Assembly: GCA_965208945.1 (NCBI GenBank)
Contig: OZ242366.1
Location: 3,224,001-3,288,000 of the forward strand
DNA: 64,000 nucleotides
Direction of reading: 5' to 3'
Origin: JAPPLB01 sp965208945
Lineage (GTDB): Bacteria > Acidobacteriota > Terriglobia > Bryobacterales > UBA6623
Below, in pieces: positions 43,971 to 52,180 of the stretch. Under the pieces are notes generated by a model, which was not told the DNA's origin, did no database searches, and saw only the letters and a program-made list of their open reading frames with translations. Positions within the stretch are counted from its first letter, which is position 1. The number at the start of each line of letters is the position of its first letter. The position numbers were made by a program, and so were the translations under genes.

Positions 43971-45197
43971 ATGCAACGTCGGTCGCTGTTGAAATCATCC
44001 GCCTTGGCAGCAGGTGCGCTTCTGGGCGGGGAGGAGCCGGCGCGGGGCGCGCTGCCGAAGATGAAGATTACGCGCATCCGCTATTACTACGACCCTCGGG
44101 GCCGGCCGATCTTCAATCAGAGCAGCAACGTGATCACGGTGGAGACCGATCAGGGCATCACGGGGATCGGCGAGGGAGGCTCGAAGGATACGGTCGAGCA
44201 GCTCGGGGCCATGATCATCGGTGAGGATCCGACGCGTATCGAGCACCTCTGGCAAGTCATGTATCGCGGCTACTTCTATCCACCCGGCCGCGAGAAGGTT
44301 CATGCGCTGGGCGGTCTCGACATGGCCCTGTGGGACATCAAGGGCAAGGCGCTCGGCGTCCCTGTCTACGAACTATTGGGCGGATTGACGCGAGACCATA
44401 TCGAGTGCTACTCGACCGGATTCCCGCGCCGGGGGAGCCTCAAGGAAACGGCTCGCGCCTGCATGGAAGCAGGCTTCCGAGCCTTTCGCACCAGCGTGGC
44501 CGGACCCGCTGTCGATTCCAACGAGGGGTTCATCTCCCAGCGTATGGTGGACGAGACGCACCGGCGCTGCCAGGAGATCCGCGAAGGAGTTGGGGCCGAC
44601 GGCGACTGGGCGATTGACTATCACACGCGCTTGGACGTGGCGGACGCGGTGCGGTTGAGCTCGCTGATCGAAGATCTGACGCCCTATTTCGTGGAGGACC
44701 TGATTCGCTCGGAAAACGTCGCCGTGTATGAGACGATCCGCGAAAAGGTCAACGTGCCGATTGCTGTGGGTGAGCATTTTGGTGACCGCTGGGACGTGAA
44801 CGAGCTGATCGAAAACAACTGGATGGACTATTCGCGCGTGAGCATCCCCAACTCGGGAGGCATCACGGAGTTCATGAAGATCGCAGCCTTGTGCGAGACA
44901 CACTATGTGGGGCTGATCCCCCACTTCACCGGACCGATTGGCGAGGCGGCGCTGGTGCATTGTTGCGGGGCCTTCTCGGGGCCGGTGATGATGGAGATGA
45001 CCGGCGACGGCAAGTCCGAACTGCCTCACTTGCCGCGGTGCTACGATTTTCGCGACGGCAAGATGTGGCCGAACGACCGGCCGGGGCTTGGGGTGGAGTT
45101 CGATGCGGAGCGGCTGGATCTGGTGTCTGAGATAACCGAGTACGCACGGCCGATTCCGATGTACTTTCGGCCGGATGGGTCGGTGACGAACTGGTAA
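43971..45197 (+). CDS. Mandelate racemase/muconate-lactonizing (enolase-superfamily) enzyme, exported
   Basis: The 408-residue product has a Tat-like leader (MQRRSLLKSSALAAGALLGG). The N-terminal capping domain is followed by a TIM barrel with WAIDYHTRLDVADAVRLSSL, YFVEDLIRSENVAVYETIRE, VNVPIAVGEHFGDRWDVNEL, then IPNSGGITEFMKIAALCETH and IPHFTGPIGEAALVHCCG. Metal ligands Asp, Glu, Glu are at the strand ends (AIDYH, FVEDL, AVGEH). It most resembles galactonate/mannonate dehydratase relatives. A sugar-acid dehydratase role outside the cytoplasm is likely but unproven. Confidence 0.9.
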   Translation: MQRRSLLKSSALAAGALLGGEEPARGALPKMKITRIRYYYDPRGRPIFNQSSNVITVETDQGITGIGEGGSKDTVEQLGAMIIGEDPTRIEHLWQVMYRGYFYPPGREKVHALGGLDMALWDIKGKALGVPVYELLGGLTRDHIECYSTGFPRRGSLKETARACMEAGFRAFRTSVAGPAVDSNEGFISQRMVDETHRRCQEIREGVGADGDWAIDYHTRLDVADAVRLSSLIEDLTPYFVEDLIRSENVAVYETIREKVNVPIAVGEHFGDRWDVNELIENNWMDYSRVSIPNSGGITEFMKIAALCETHYVGLIPHFTGPIGEAALVHCCGAFSGPVMMEMTGDGKSELPHLPRCYDFRDGKMWPNDRPGLGVEFDAERLDLVSEITEYARPIPMYFRPDGSVTNW

Positions 45198-45440
45198 ACA
45201 CAGCCGGAGCTTACCTGCCGGATTCGAGCCCAGCCGAGGCTCAGCCGATGGAGCAAGCCCCAGGGAAACCCGTGGACCCCGTAGGAGGGGGCCATGCTGC
45301 GGGTCCCCCGGTCGACCGTGACGGTTGGAGACCGCCGGTCTGTTATTCTTAGACCAGCGAACGAGCCTGCGGCAACAGGGAAGCATCCCAACCCCGAAGA
45401 CACTTCAGTTTGAGCTGTCTCCCCGACTCTTCGGCCGGCC

Positions 45441-47717
45441 ATGAAAACCCTCCGATTCCTCCTGCTGCTCGGTGTCGGGGTGATGGTCGCCGCGGTCATC
45501 TCTGATTACATCGATACTCGAGAGACAAATCTCAGGATCCGTGTCGCAGAACCGGATACGATTCCGTCGGACCTCAACACGCAGTCGGGCCGATGGAGCT
45601 GGTCACAGTCGTCGGGTAGCGAACGGGCGATCGAGATCACGGCGGGGGGCCTGCGTCAATCGAACGACAGCCTTGTGTTGGACCTGGAGGACGTAGAACT
45701 CAGGATTCTGCACGGCGACCGTGGCACATACGATCTTGTGGAGACTCCCGCGGCCCTGTTCGATACCCGTAAGGAGCAACTCTACAGCGAAGGCGAGGTG
45801 TCGATCACGCTGGCGATCCCTTCTCGAACCCGGCAGGCCGGCAACGTCCCGACGCGCATCCACACGTCCGGAGTGACATTCGAGAGCAAGACGGGCATCT
45901 GCGTTACGGAGAGGCACGCCGAGTACGAGTTCGCCGGAGGACGGGGACATTCGACGGGAGCGTTCTATGATCCGGCTCGGCGCTTCTTTCGCATGGAATC
46001 GGACGTGTTTCTCGAGCGTTTCAGCGAGGACGGGCGTCCGCCGTCCCGAGTGCGAGCCGGGACGATGATCTTCCGCGAGGATGCTCAGATCGTTGATCTG
46101 AACGGCGGCGTCTCCGTTGAGCGAGGCTCTGAGCGGCTCGAGGCCGAACGAGCCTTCGTGCACCTTGACCAAGGCCGGGCACGATGGGTGGACGCCAGGG
46201 AGGTAAAGGGCTCGGACCATCAAGGGAACCGGACGGTGCAGTACGCCTCCCGGCGGCTCTACGTGGCTCTGACGGAAGACCAGATGCTTGATAGAGTCAG
46301 CGCCACGGGAGCGGCCACGTTGCAGTCCCGAAGCGGGTCTTCGCGGATGCGGGCCTGGGGAGATCGCATTGACCTTTACTACGAAACTCGTCCCGGATCG
46401 ATGGAAAGCCTGCTGCGAAGGGTAAATTTGCGCAATCAAGCGCGGGTGGAAGAACAACCTGCGGCTTCCCGGGGAATCGGCCTTCGCAGCTTGCAGGCCG
46501 ACTCGATCGAGCTGCGCATGGCCGACAACGGTGAAGACCTGCAAACGCTCTCTGCCCTCACTCGCGGCCGTCTCGATTTGGAGCCGGCCGACGAGACAGG
46601 CGTTCGGCGGCAACTGGAAGCGGACCGCATCCAGGGCATCTACGGTGAGAGCAACCGCCTTGAGTATCTGAAGGCAAACGGCAAGGTCAAAGTGGAGAGC
46701 ACCCCCGGTACTGATGAGATGAACACCGAACGCCCGCCGTTGAAGACCTGGAGTGAGGCGTTCGAGAGCAGCTTCGATCCTGGAACCGGTGAGGCGCGAC
46801 TCCTGAAGCAGTGGAACGGATTCGGCTTCCAGCGGGGGCACCGCCGGGGCCGTGCGGGCGAGGCGGTATTTGATCCGACCGGCAATGAAATCGCGTTGAG
46901 CGCTGATGCGCAGGTCTGGGATCTTTCGGGCACGATTCGGGCCGACCACATCCTCTTCGACGAGAATACGGGTGACTACAAGGCTCGCGGCCGAGCCTCA
47001 TCGAGCTTCACCGAAGTCTCGACTGAAACGGCGTCCCGAGAGGAGTCGAACGGTTTCTTCGCTCCTGGCCAACCCGTTTTCTCGAGCGCCGAAGAGATCA
47101 CCTCCCTGCGGGATTCCGGCGTTCTCACCCTCAGTGGACAAGCACGCCTTTGGCAGGAACAGAATCGGCTCGAGGCCGACATGATTCGGATTGACAAACC
47201 GGCGAAGATTCTGCGGGCGGAAGGGAATGTAGTCAACTATCTGACCGAACCTGCGAACGGCAGCAGGCCGGCTGCGAATGACAGACCCGCTGAGGAACGG
47301 GTCTGCATTCGTTCGGCTTCCCTCGACTACGACGAGGCGGAGAAGCTGATGGTCTACGTCGGTTCGGCGGAGTTGCGGCGCGCCGACCTCACGGTCTCTT
47401 CGGATCGACTGGAGGGGCATCTGGGCTCCGACGAAGAAACCGGCTCCCGGAACCGGCTCGAGAAAGCGTTCGCGACGGGAAACGTTCGGATCGTCCGGAG
47501 CGGCGCCTCCAATGCCCGCCAAGGCACTGGCCGGAATGCGGAATACTACCCCGGAGAATCAAAGGTGATCCTCATCGGAGAGCCGGCCTCTGTTCAGGAT
47601 GGACGCCGTGGGCGGACCGAGGGTACGCGATTGACCTACTATCTCGACGATGATAGGCTGCTCGTTCAGGGCAGCTCACAGGAGCGCGCCCGCACCTTGA
47701 GGCGTAAAGCGCCCTAG
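45441..47717 (+). CDS. LptC-LptA-like fusion protein for LPS transport
   Basis: 758 residues with an N-terminal membrane anchor (RFLLLLGVGVMVAAVISDYI) followed by an LptC-like domain (about residues 40-190). Repeated OstA/LptA-type beta-jellyroll blocks then run to the end: RLEAERAFVHLDQG, QLEADRIQGIYGESNRLEYL, RLEADMIRIDKPAKILRAEG and YYPGESKVILIGEPASVQDG, ending GTRLTYYLDDDRLLVQGSS. It is directly followed by lptB. The protein would bridge inner membrane and periplasm in one chain, replacing separate LptC and LptA. It is far longer than either (each about 185 residues). Confidence 0.85.
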   Translation: MKTLRFLLLLGVGVMVAAVISDYIDTRETNLRIRVAEPDTIPSDLNTQSGRWSWSQSSGSERAIEITAGGLRQSNDSLVLDLEDVELRILHGDRGTYDLVETPAALFDTRKEQLYSEGEVSITLAIPSRTRQAGNVPTRIHTSGVTFESKTGICVTERHAEYEFAGGRGHSTGAFYDPARRFFRMESDVFLERFSEDGRPPSRVRAGTMIFREDAQIVDLNGGVSVERGSERLEAERAFVHLDQGRARWVDAREVKGSDHQGNRTVQYASRRLYVALTEDQMLDRVSATGAATLQSRSGSSRMRAWGDRIDLYYETRPGSMESLLRRVNLRNQARVEEQPAASRGIGLRSLQADSIELRMADNGEDLQTLSALTRGRLDLEPADETGVRRQLEADRIQGIYGESNRLEYLKANGKVKVESTPGTDEMNTERPPLKTWSEAFESSFDPGTGEARLLKQWNGFGFQRGHRRGRAGEAVFDPTGNEIALSADAQVWDLSGTIRADHILFDENTGDYKARGRASSSFTEVSTETASREESNGFFAPGQPVFSSAEEITSLRDSGVLTLSGQARLWQEQNRLEADMIRIDKPAKILRAEGNVVNYLTEPANGSRPAANDRPAEERVCIRSASLDYDEAEKLMVYVGSAELRRADLTVSSDRLEGHLGSDEETGSRNRLEKAFATGNVRIVRSGASNARQGTGRNAEYYPGESKVILIGEPASVQDGRRGRTEGTRLTYYLDDDRLLVQGSSQERARTLRRKAP

Positions 47718-47736
47718 GTTTCTACTGCTCCTTCGG

Positions 47737-48540
47737 ATGAGCCGCCTCGGTACGGAAAGAGTATCCAAGAGCTATCGCGGCCGCCGCGTGGTGCGGGAGG
47801 TTTCTCTCAGCGTCCATCCGGGGGAAGTGGTCGGCCTGCTGGGGCCGAACGGCGCCGGAAAGACCACCTCGTTCCACATGATTGTGGGACTCATCAGCCC
47901 CGATTCGGGCCGGGTCATCTATGACGGCAAGGACATCGCGGATGCGCCGATGTACGAGCGGGCCCGACTCGGAATCAGCTACCTGCCGCAGGAACCGTCG
48001 ATTTTTCGCAAGCTTACCGTCGAAGAAAACATCCTGGCAATCCTGCAAACGCTCAAGATAAGCCGTCGTGATCGGAGGCTGCGTCTCGACGGCCTCATTG
48101 ACGAACTCGGTTTGGAGACGGTTCGGCGCAACCGCGGGTATCAACTCTCCGGTGGCGAGCGGCGACGCGTCGAGATCGCGCGTTCGCTGGTGATCTCTCC
48201 CCGATTCCTGTTGCTGGACGAACCTTTCTCCGGCATCGACCCCAAGCAGGTGCTGGAACTGCAAAAAATCATATCGAGGCTCAGAAAGTCCGGGATCGGC
48301 ATTCTGGTCACTGATCACAACGTCCGAGAGACGCTCAGCGTAACGGATCGGGCATACATCATCCACAATGGTGAAGTCTTCCGCTCGGGCACCCCCGAGA
48401 ACCTGGAGTCCGATCCGGAAGTGCGCCGCGTCTACCTGGGGGACTCGTTCCATTTCGGCATTCGTCCGATGATGGATCAAGATCAGGCCGAAGACGAGGC
48501 GTCCTGGAGCCAGGAAACGCCGGCCCGAAGAGGCCCCTGA
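47737..48540 (+). CDS. lptB: LPS export ABC transporter ATP-binding protein LptB
   Basis: The 267-residue product has Walker A LLGPNGAGKTTSFHMIVGLI (about residue 35), Q-loop ISYLPQEPSIFRKLTVEENI, signature YQLSGGERRRVEIARSL and Walker B FLLLDEPFSGIDPKQV, with the LptB-specific ILVTDHNVRETLSVTDRAYI. It powers extraction of LPS from the inner membrane with LptF/LptG, which are encoded elsewhere. It starts 20 bases after the LptCA gene and is followed by a terminator hairpin. A C-terminal extension of about 25 residues is acidic and probably disordered. Confidence 0.95.
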   Translation: MSRLGTERVSKSYRGRRVVREVSLSVHPGEVVGLLGPNGAGKTTSFHMIVGLISPDSGRVIYDGKDIADAPMYERARLGISYLPQEPSIFRKLTVEENILAILQTLKISRRDRRLRLDGLIDELGLETVRRNRGYQLSGGERRRVEIARSLVISPRFLLLDEPFSGIDPKQVLELQKIISRLRKSGIGILVTDHNVRETLSVTDRAYIIHNGEVFRSGTPENLESDPEVRRVYLGDSFHFGIRPMMDQDQAEDEASWSQETPARRGP

Positions 48541-48545
48541 ATGGG

Positions 48546-48581
48546 CCGCGACCTAAGGTTCAAGGTCGCGCGGCGGGTTTT
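48546..48581 (+). terminator. Rho-independent terminator after lptB
   Basis: A perfect 8-bp stem (CGCGACCT / AGGTCGCG, 48547-48554 and 48563-48570) with an 8-base loop, then GGGTTTT. It separates lptCA-lptB from rpoN. Confidence 0.6.
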
Positions 48582-48660
48582 CGTATTCGGGCAGGCTGGG
48601 AGGCCCCTCCTGCTTCCACTTGCACCTCTCATGCGGTCACAGCAAGCGATTTTGTAGGAC

Positions 48661-48688
48661 TTGACGCCGTGGCTCTTCGCTGTATTTT
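48661..48688 (+). promoter_or_regulatory. Candidate sigma-70-type promoter for rpoN
   Basis: TTGACG, a 16-base spacer and TATTTT, about 100 bases upstream of the rpoN start. Confidence 0.4.
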
Positions 48689-48748
48689 CCTTGTGTAGTG
48701 CGGTCTCTTGCATGCGGCTCTGTGTCCTGCGGTTCGTTCTGGGGTGAT

Positions 48749-48757
48749 TGGTATACT
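48749..48757 (+). promoter_or_regulatory. Candidate extended -10 promoter for rpoN
   Basis: TGGTATACT matches TGnTATAAT, 33 bases before the rpoN ATG. It resembles the tRNA-Ala -10. Confidence 0.4.
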
Positions 48758-48790
48758 AATTGCTACTCACCGTGCGCGACCGGCCCTCTC

Positions 48791-50281
48791 ATGTTGATGC
48801 AGCAAAGGCTCGGCCTTAGACTCACCCAAAAGCCGGTCTTAACTCAAAGCCTGCGTCAGTTGGTCAAACTGCTGGCGCTCAACAAGCTGGATCTCAAGAC
48901 GGAAATCAACCAGGAGTTGTCCGAGAACCCGATTCTCGAAATCAGCGAGGAGGCAGAGGACGACCCCGAGGAGTATGACGCATCCTCGGAGTCCAGCCTG
49001 GACGAGGAAGTCGGCTCATCGGACTCAACCGGCGAGAGTGGCGATTCCGAGACGGATGGCGAGACGAACGGGGAGGTCAGCGAAGACCCCTTCAGCGAGA
49101 TCGATTTGGGCTCGTTCTTCGATGACTATCTCGACTCCGGACCAAGGGCGCCGGCGGAAGAAATAGCCGGACGGCCTTCGTTTGAAACCTTCCTGGCTGA
49201 ACCCTTGACGTTGGTCAACCACCTGGAGTGGCAGCTCAGCATGTCGCAGGGATCGGAGGCCGTGCTGGAGGCGGCGGCCGCCGTGCTGGGCAATCTCAAC
49301 GAAGATGGCTATTTGACGGCGAGTCTGGAAGAGATTCGGGAAACGTCCGGCGTATCCGCTGAAGACGTGCAGAAGGCTGTGGAGTTGGTACAGACCTTTG
49401 ATCCTCTCGGCGTAGCGGCGCGTGATCTCCAGGAGTGCCTGTTGATTCAGCTTCGCGAATGTGAGACTGAAGACGGCATGGCGACCACGATCGTCAAGGA
49501 TTTCATAACCGAACTCGAGAACAAGGAATTCGAAGCCATTGCACACAAGACCGGAAGGTCGCTGGACGAGGTTGAGCAAGGGGTGGAGTTGATCCGGACG
49601 CTCGACCCACGCCCCGGACAGCGATACGCCGCATCGGAGAATCGCCTGGTCGAGCCTGACGTCTATTTCGTCAAGTCACCGAATGGTTTTCGCGTAGTGC
49701 TCGATGAAGACGACCTGCCTGAATTGAGGCTCAACCGCAGCTATCGCCGGCTTCTCGACCGAAGGAATGCAAGCAAGGAAGTACGCAACTACGTGCGTGA
49801 GCGCTATCATTCGGCTCTTCAATTGCTCCGAAACATAGAGCAGAGACGACAGACAATTCGCTCAGTGTGTGAATCGATCGTTCGACGCCAGGGAGAATTC
49901 CTTTCAAATGGCGTGGAGTATATGCGCCCGATGATGATCAAGGATGTCGCCGAGGAAATCGGCGTTCACCCGTCGACAGTCAGTCGGGCGGTCGCCAACA
50001 AGTACGGGCACACGGAGCATGGGATTTACGAACTTCGTTTCTTTTTCTCCGAGGCGGTGCAAGGTCCCGCGGGCGCCACGATGCCACTGATGCTGTTGAA
50101 GCTCAAGGTGAAGAGGATGATCGAGCAGGAAGACTTGGCTCATCCTCTTACTGACGAATACATCAGCAAGGTTCTCAGCCAGAATGGTATCTCGGTGACG
50201 CGCAGGACGGTAGCGAAGTACCGAGGGGACATGAGCATTCCTTCAACTCACCGCAGGAGGAAGAAGAAAGTTGTTTCTTGA
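48791..50281 (+). CDS. rpoN: RNA polymerase sigma-54 factor
   Basis: 496 residues from ATG 48791. Region I is Gln/Leu-rich (MLMQQRLGLRLTQKPVLTQS, then LRQLVKLLALNKLDLK and QELSENPILE). Region II (about 55-125) is strongly acidic and Ser-rich. The core-binding domain covers about 130-330. A helix-turn-helix (MIKDVAEEIGVHPSTVSRAV) and the RpoN box TRRTVAKYRG (about residues 469-478; consensus ARRTVAKYR) follow. It directs RNA polymerase to -24/-12 promoters and needs AAA+ activators. The order lptB-rpoN-hpf-rapZ is the widely conserved rpoN locus. The upstream in-frame GTG/ATG extension lacks region I features. Confidence 0.96.
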   Translation: MLMQQRLGLRLTQKPVLTQSLRQLVKLLALNKLDLKTEINQELSENPILEISEEAEDDPEEYDASSESSLDEEVGSSDSTGESGDSETDGETNGEVSEDPFSEIDLGSFFDDYLDSGPRAPAEEIAGRPSFETFLAEPLTLVNHLEWQLSMSQGSEAVLEAAAAVLGNLNEDGYLTASLEEIRETSGVSAEDVQKAVELVQTFDPLGVAARDLQECLLIQLRECETEDGMATTIVKDFITELENKEFEAIAHKTGRSLDEVEQGVELIRTLDPRPGQRYAASENRLVEPDVYFVKSPNGFRVVLDEDDLPELRLNRSYRRLLDRRNASKEVRNYVRERYHSALQLLRNIEQRRQTIRSVCESIVRRQGEFLSNGVEYMRPMMIKDVAEEIGVHPSTVSRAVANKYGHTEHGIYELRFFFSEAVQGPAGATMPLMLLKLKVKRMIEQEDLAHPLTDEYISKVLSQNGISVTRRTVAKYRGDMSIPSTHRRRKKKVVS

Positions 50282-50299
50282 CGGAGGTCAGATTTTTGC

Positions 50300-50851
50300 A
50301 TGAGGGTTCACTACACAGGCCGCCCTGCTCGTTTCTCGGCGGCGCAAGAGCGCAAGCTCGATGCGAAATTCCAGAAGTGCCACAAGATTCTCGGGCGCAA
50401 GAGGGATCTTGAGGCTCACGTCAAGATGTCTCGGCAAAGACATCTCTTTGACGCGGAGATTACGCTGCGGGCACTGAGTCATACGCTGGTTGTGAGCGGC
50501 TCGAGCATGGATGCGTTCCTCGCCGTGCAGTCGGCAGTGGAGAAGCTCGAGCGACAGGTGATCCGCAACAAGCACAAGCTGATCGACGTGCGGCGGCACC
50601 AGAGCCAGAGGGCTGCTCAGGCGGAAGCGCCTGTGCCTCGGGACGTAATGACCGCTTCCGAAGCACCTGTCCGAGGGCAGCTCGTGCGGTCGAACAGCGT
50701 AGCCCCCAAGCCGCTGACTGTCGAAGAGGCGATGATGCAGATCGACGAACTGGGCAAGGACCATCTGACGTATCGGGACATGGAAAGTGGAGAGTTGCGA
50801 GTTCTGGTGCGACGACGGGACGGCAAACTCGAACTCATCGAAGCAAGTTGA
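50300..50851 (+). CDS. hpf: Long-form ribosome hibernation-promoting factor
   Basis: The 183-residue product has an N-terminal S30AE domain (about 1-95; MRVHYTGRPARFSAAQERKL, AHVKMSRQRHLFDAEITLRA, and SMDAFLAVQSAVEKLERQVI). After a linker comes the C-terminal dimerisation domain (about 130-183) with LTVEEAMMQIDELGKDHLTY and LRVLVRRRDGKLELIE. Long HPF dimerises ribosomes to 100S particles in stationary phase. It starts 19 bases after rpoN, consistent with co-transcription. Confidence 0.95.
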   Translation: MRVHYTGRPARFSAAQERKLDAKFQKCHKILGRKRDLEAHVKMSRQRHLFDAEITLRALSHTLVVSGSSMDAFLAVQSAVEKLERQVIRNKHKLIDVRRHQSQRAAQAEAPVPRDVMTASEAPVRGQLVRSNSVAPKPLTVEEAMMQIDELGKDHLTYRDMESGELRVLVRRRDGKLELIEAS

Positions 50852-50899
50852 GCACTCTTCGCAGCCAATATGAGCGCTTATCGGCGCAAGACGGAGCCG

Positions 50900-51085
50900 G
50901 CTGGCCGACCCTTCTCAACGCGTGGGGAGGTGAAGTGCGCGGAAGGCCCGTCAGGACGAGGCGCGAGCGGCTTGGCTCGCGGAGGTGTGCCAGCCCCTAC
51001 ATTGAGCACAGATAGCATGTGCAATGAAGTCATGAACGTCGCATCGCATGCTTCTGCCTTCAGGTGTATGAGAAATGCCGGCTGA
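50900..51085 (+). repeat. Degenerate CTAG element A20 providing the rapZ start
   Basis: It can be aligned over its full length: CTTCTCAACGCG for the left repeat, GTCAGGACGAGGCGCGAGC, TTGAGCACAG, GCATCGCATGCTTCTGCC, then the right end GTATGAGAAATGCCGGCTGA. The hairpin has decayed. The ATG in the right repeat is the start codon of rapZ. Confidence 0.7.
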
Positions 51086-51971
51086 GACAAGCAGCGCGGG
51101 GGAAACGCCGAGCGGGGCATACGAACTCGTCATCCTGACCGGACTTAGCGGCTCGGGCAAAGTCTCTGTGCTGAAGGTCTTTGAGGATATGGGGTTCTAT
51201 GCGGTCGACAATCTGCCGATTGACTTGATTCCGACCTTCGCCGAACTCTGCAGACACTCTCCGGAGATCTCCCGGGCCGCTCTGGTGGTCGATATTCGTG
51301 AAGGCGGGGCGCTCAAGAAATTCCCCGGAATCTTTCAGGAACTGAGGAAGCAGAATCGTGTGTTTCTACTGTTTCTTGAAGCCGCGGACGACGTTCTACA
51401 AAGGCGCTTCAGTGAGACACGCCGGCCACACCCGCTGGGAACGGGAACGTCCGTCCTCGACAGCATCCGGGCGGAGAGGCAGGCGCTGCGATCCATACAA
51501 AAGCTTGCGGACCTGATTCTCGATACGTCGCAGTTCAACATTCACGATCTGAGGCGACTGATCGTAACGCGATTCCAGGGCGCTCAAGACAGACCGCAAC
51601 TGCTCGTCACGGTGAACAGCTTCGGTTTCAAACACGGCTTGCCAACCGACAGCGACCTGGTTTTCGATGTTCGGTTCCTGCCGAATCCGCACTATGTGCC
51701 GGGTTGCAAGAATCTTTCCGGCAAGCATCCGAAGGTCATTCGGTACGTACGGTCGTTTCCGCAGACCGGGGAGTTCATCGGCCGGATTTCCGACCTGCTG
51801 CTGTATCTCGTCCCCCATTACGTGCGTGAAGGCAAGAGCTACCTGACGATCTCATTCGGTTGCACGGGGGGCCGGCATCGCTCGGTGATGATCGCGGATG
51901 CGGTCGGCCGCAACCTCACGGGCGCTGGATGCGAAGTGAAGGTCTCGCATAGAGACATCCGCAATACGTAA
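51075..51971 (+). CDS. rapZ: RapZ-family RNase adapter / nucleotide-binding protein
   Basis: The 298-residue product has LVILTGLSGSGKVSVLKVFE (residues 18-37), EDMGFYAVDNLPIDLIPTF, RRFSETRRPHPLG and the C-terminal domain with DVRFLPNPHYVPGCKNLSGK and ISFGCTGGRHRSVMIADAVG. In the P-loop the invariant Ser/Thr after GK is Val (GLSGSGKV), with Ser one position later, so nucleotide binding may be weakened. In enterobacteria RapZ controls GlmS through sRNA decay. The role here is unknown. The neighbouring ptsN and hprK usual in this cluster are missing. The start codon lies in repeat A20, and the N-terminus is about 12 residues longer than usual. Confidence 0.9.
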   Translation: MPAETSSAGETPSGAYELVILTGLSGSGKVSVLKVFEDMGFYAVDNLPIDLIPTFAELCRHSPEISRAALVVDIREGGALKKFPGIFQELRKQNRVFLLFLEAADDVLQRRFSETRRPHPLGTGTSVLDSIRAERQALRSIQKLADLILDTSQFNIHDLRRLIVTRFQGAQDRPQLLVTVNSFGFKHGLPTDSDLVFDVRFLPNPHYVPGCKNLSGKHPKVIRYVRSFPQTGEFIGRISDLLLYLVPHYVREGKSYLTISFGCTGGRHRSVMIADAVGRNLTGAGCEVKVSHRDIRNT

Positions 51972-51986
51972 TTCGCCTCCGTGGCG

Positions 51987-52171
51987 CCAGCCTGCCTTTC
52001 TCACCACCCGACGGTCGAAGAACGCGATACGACCGCCAGGGCTTCGTTGCGCTTGCTTGCCGTGCTCGACGTACTGTTCAAGTACGCCCGTGCGCGCCAA
52101 ACGGCGCGCGCCTCGTCCTGACGGTCCTCTCACGCACTTCGCCTCGCCGCATGGTGAGAAATGCAGGCGAG
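51987..52171 (-). repeat. CTAG element A21, full-length copy in opposite orientation
   Basis: The complement reads as the reference copy: left repeat CCTGCATTTCTCACC (52167 downward), hairpin CGTAC-TTGAACA-GTACG, right repeat GGTGAGAAAGGCAGG. The flanks are CCAG and CGAG. It is the only clear copy in this orientation and lies between convergent rapZ and actE. Confidence 0.85.
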
Positions 52172-52180
52172 AGCTCGTGG

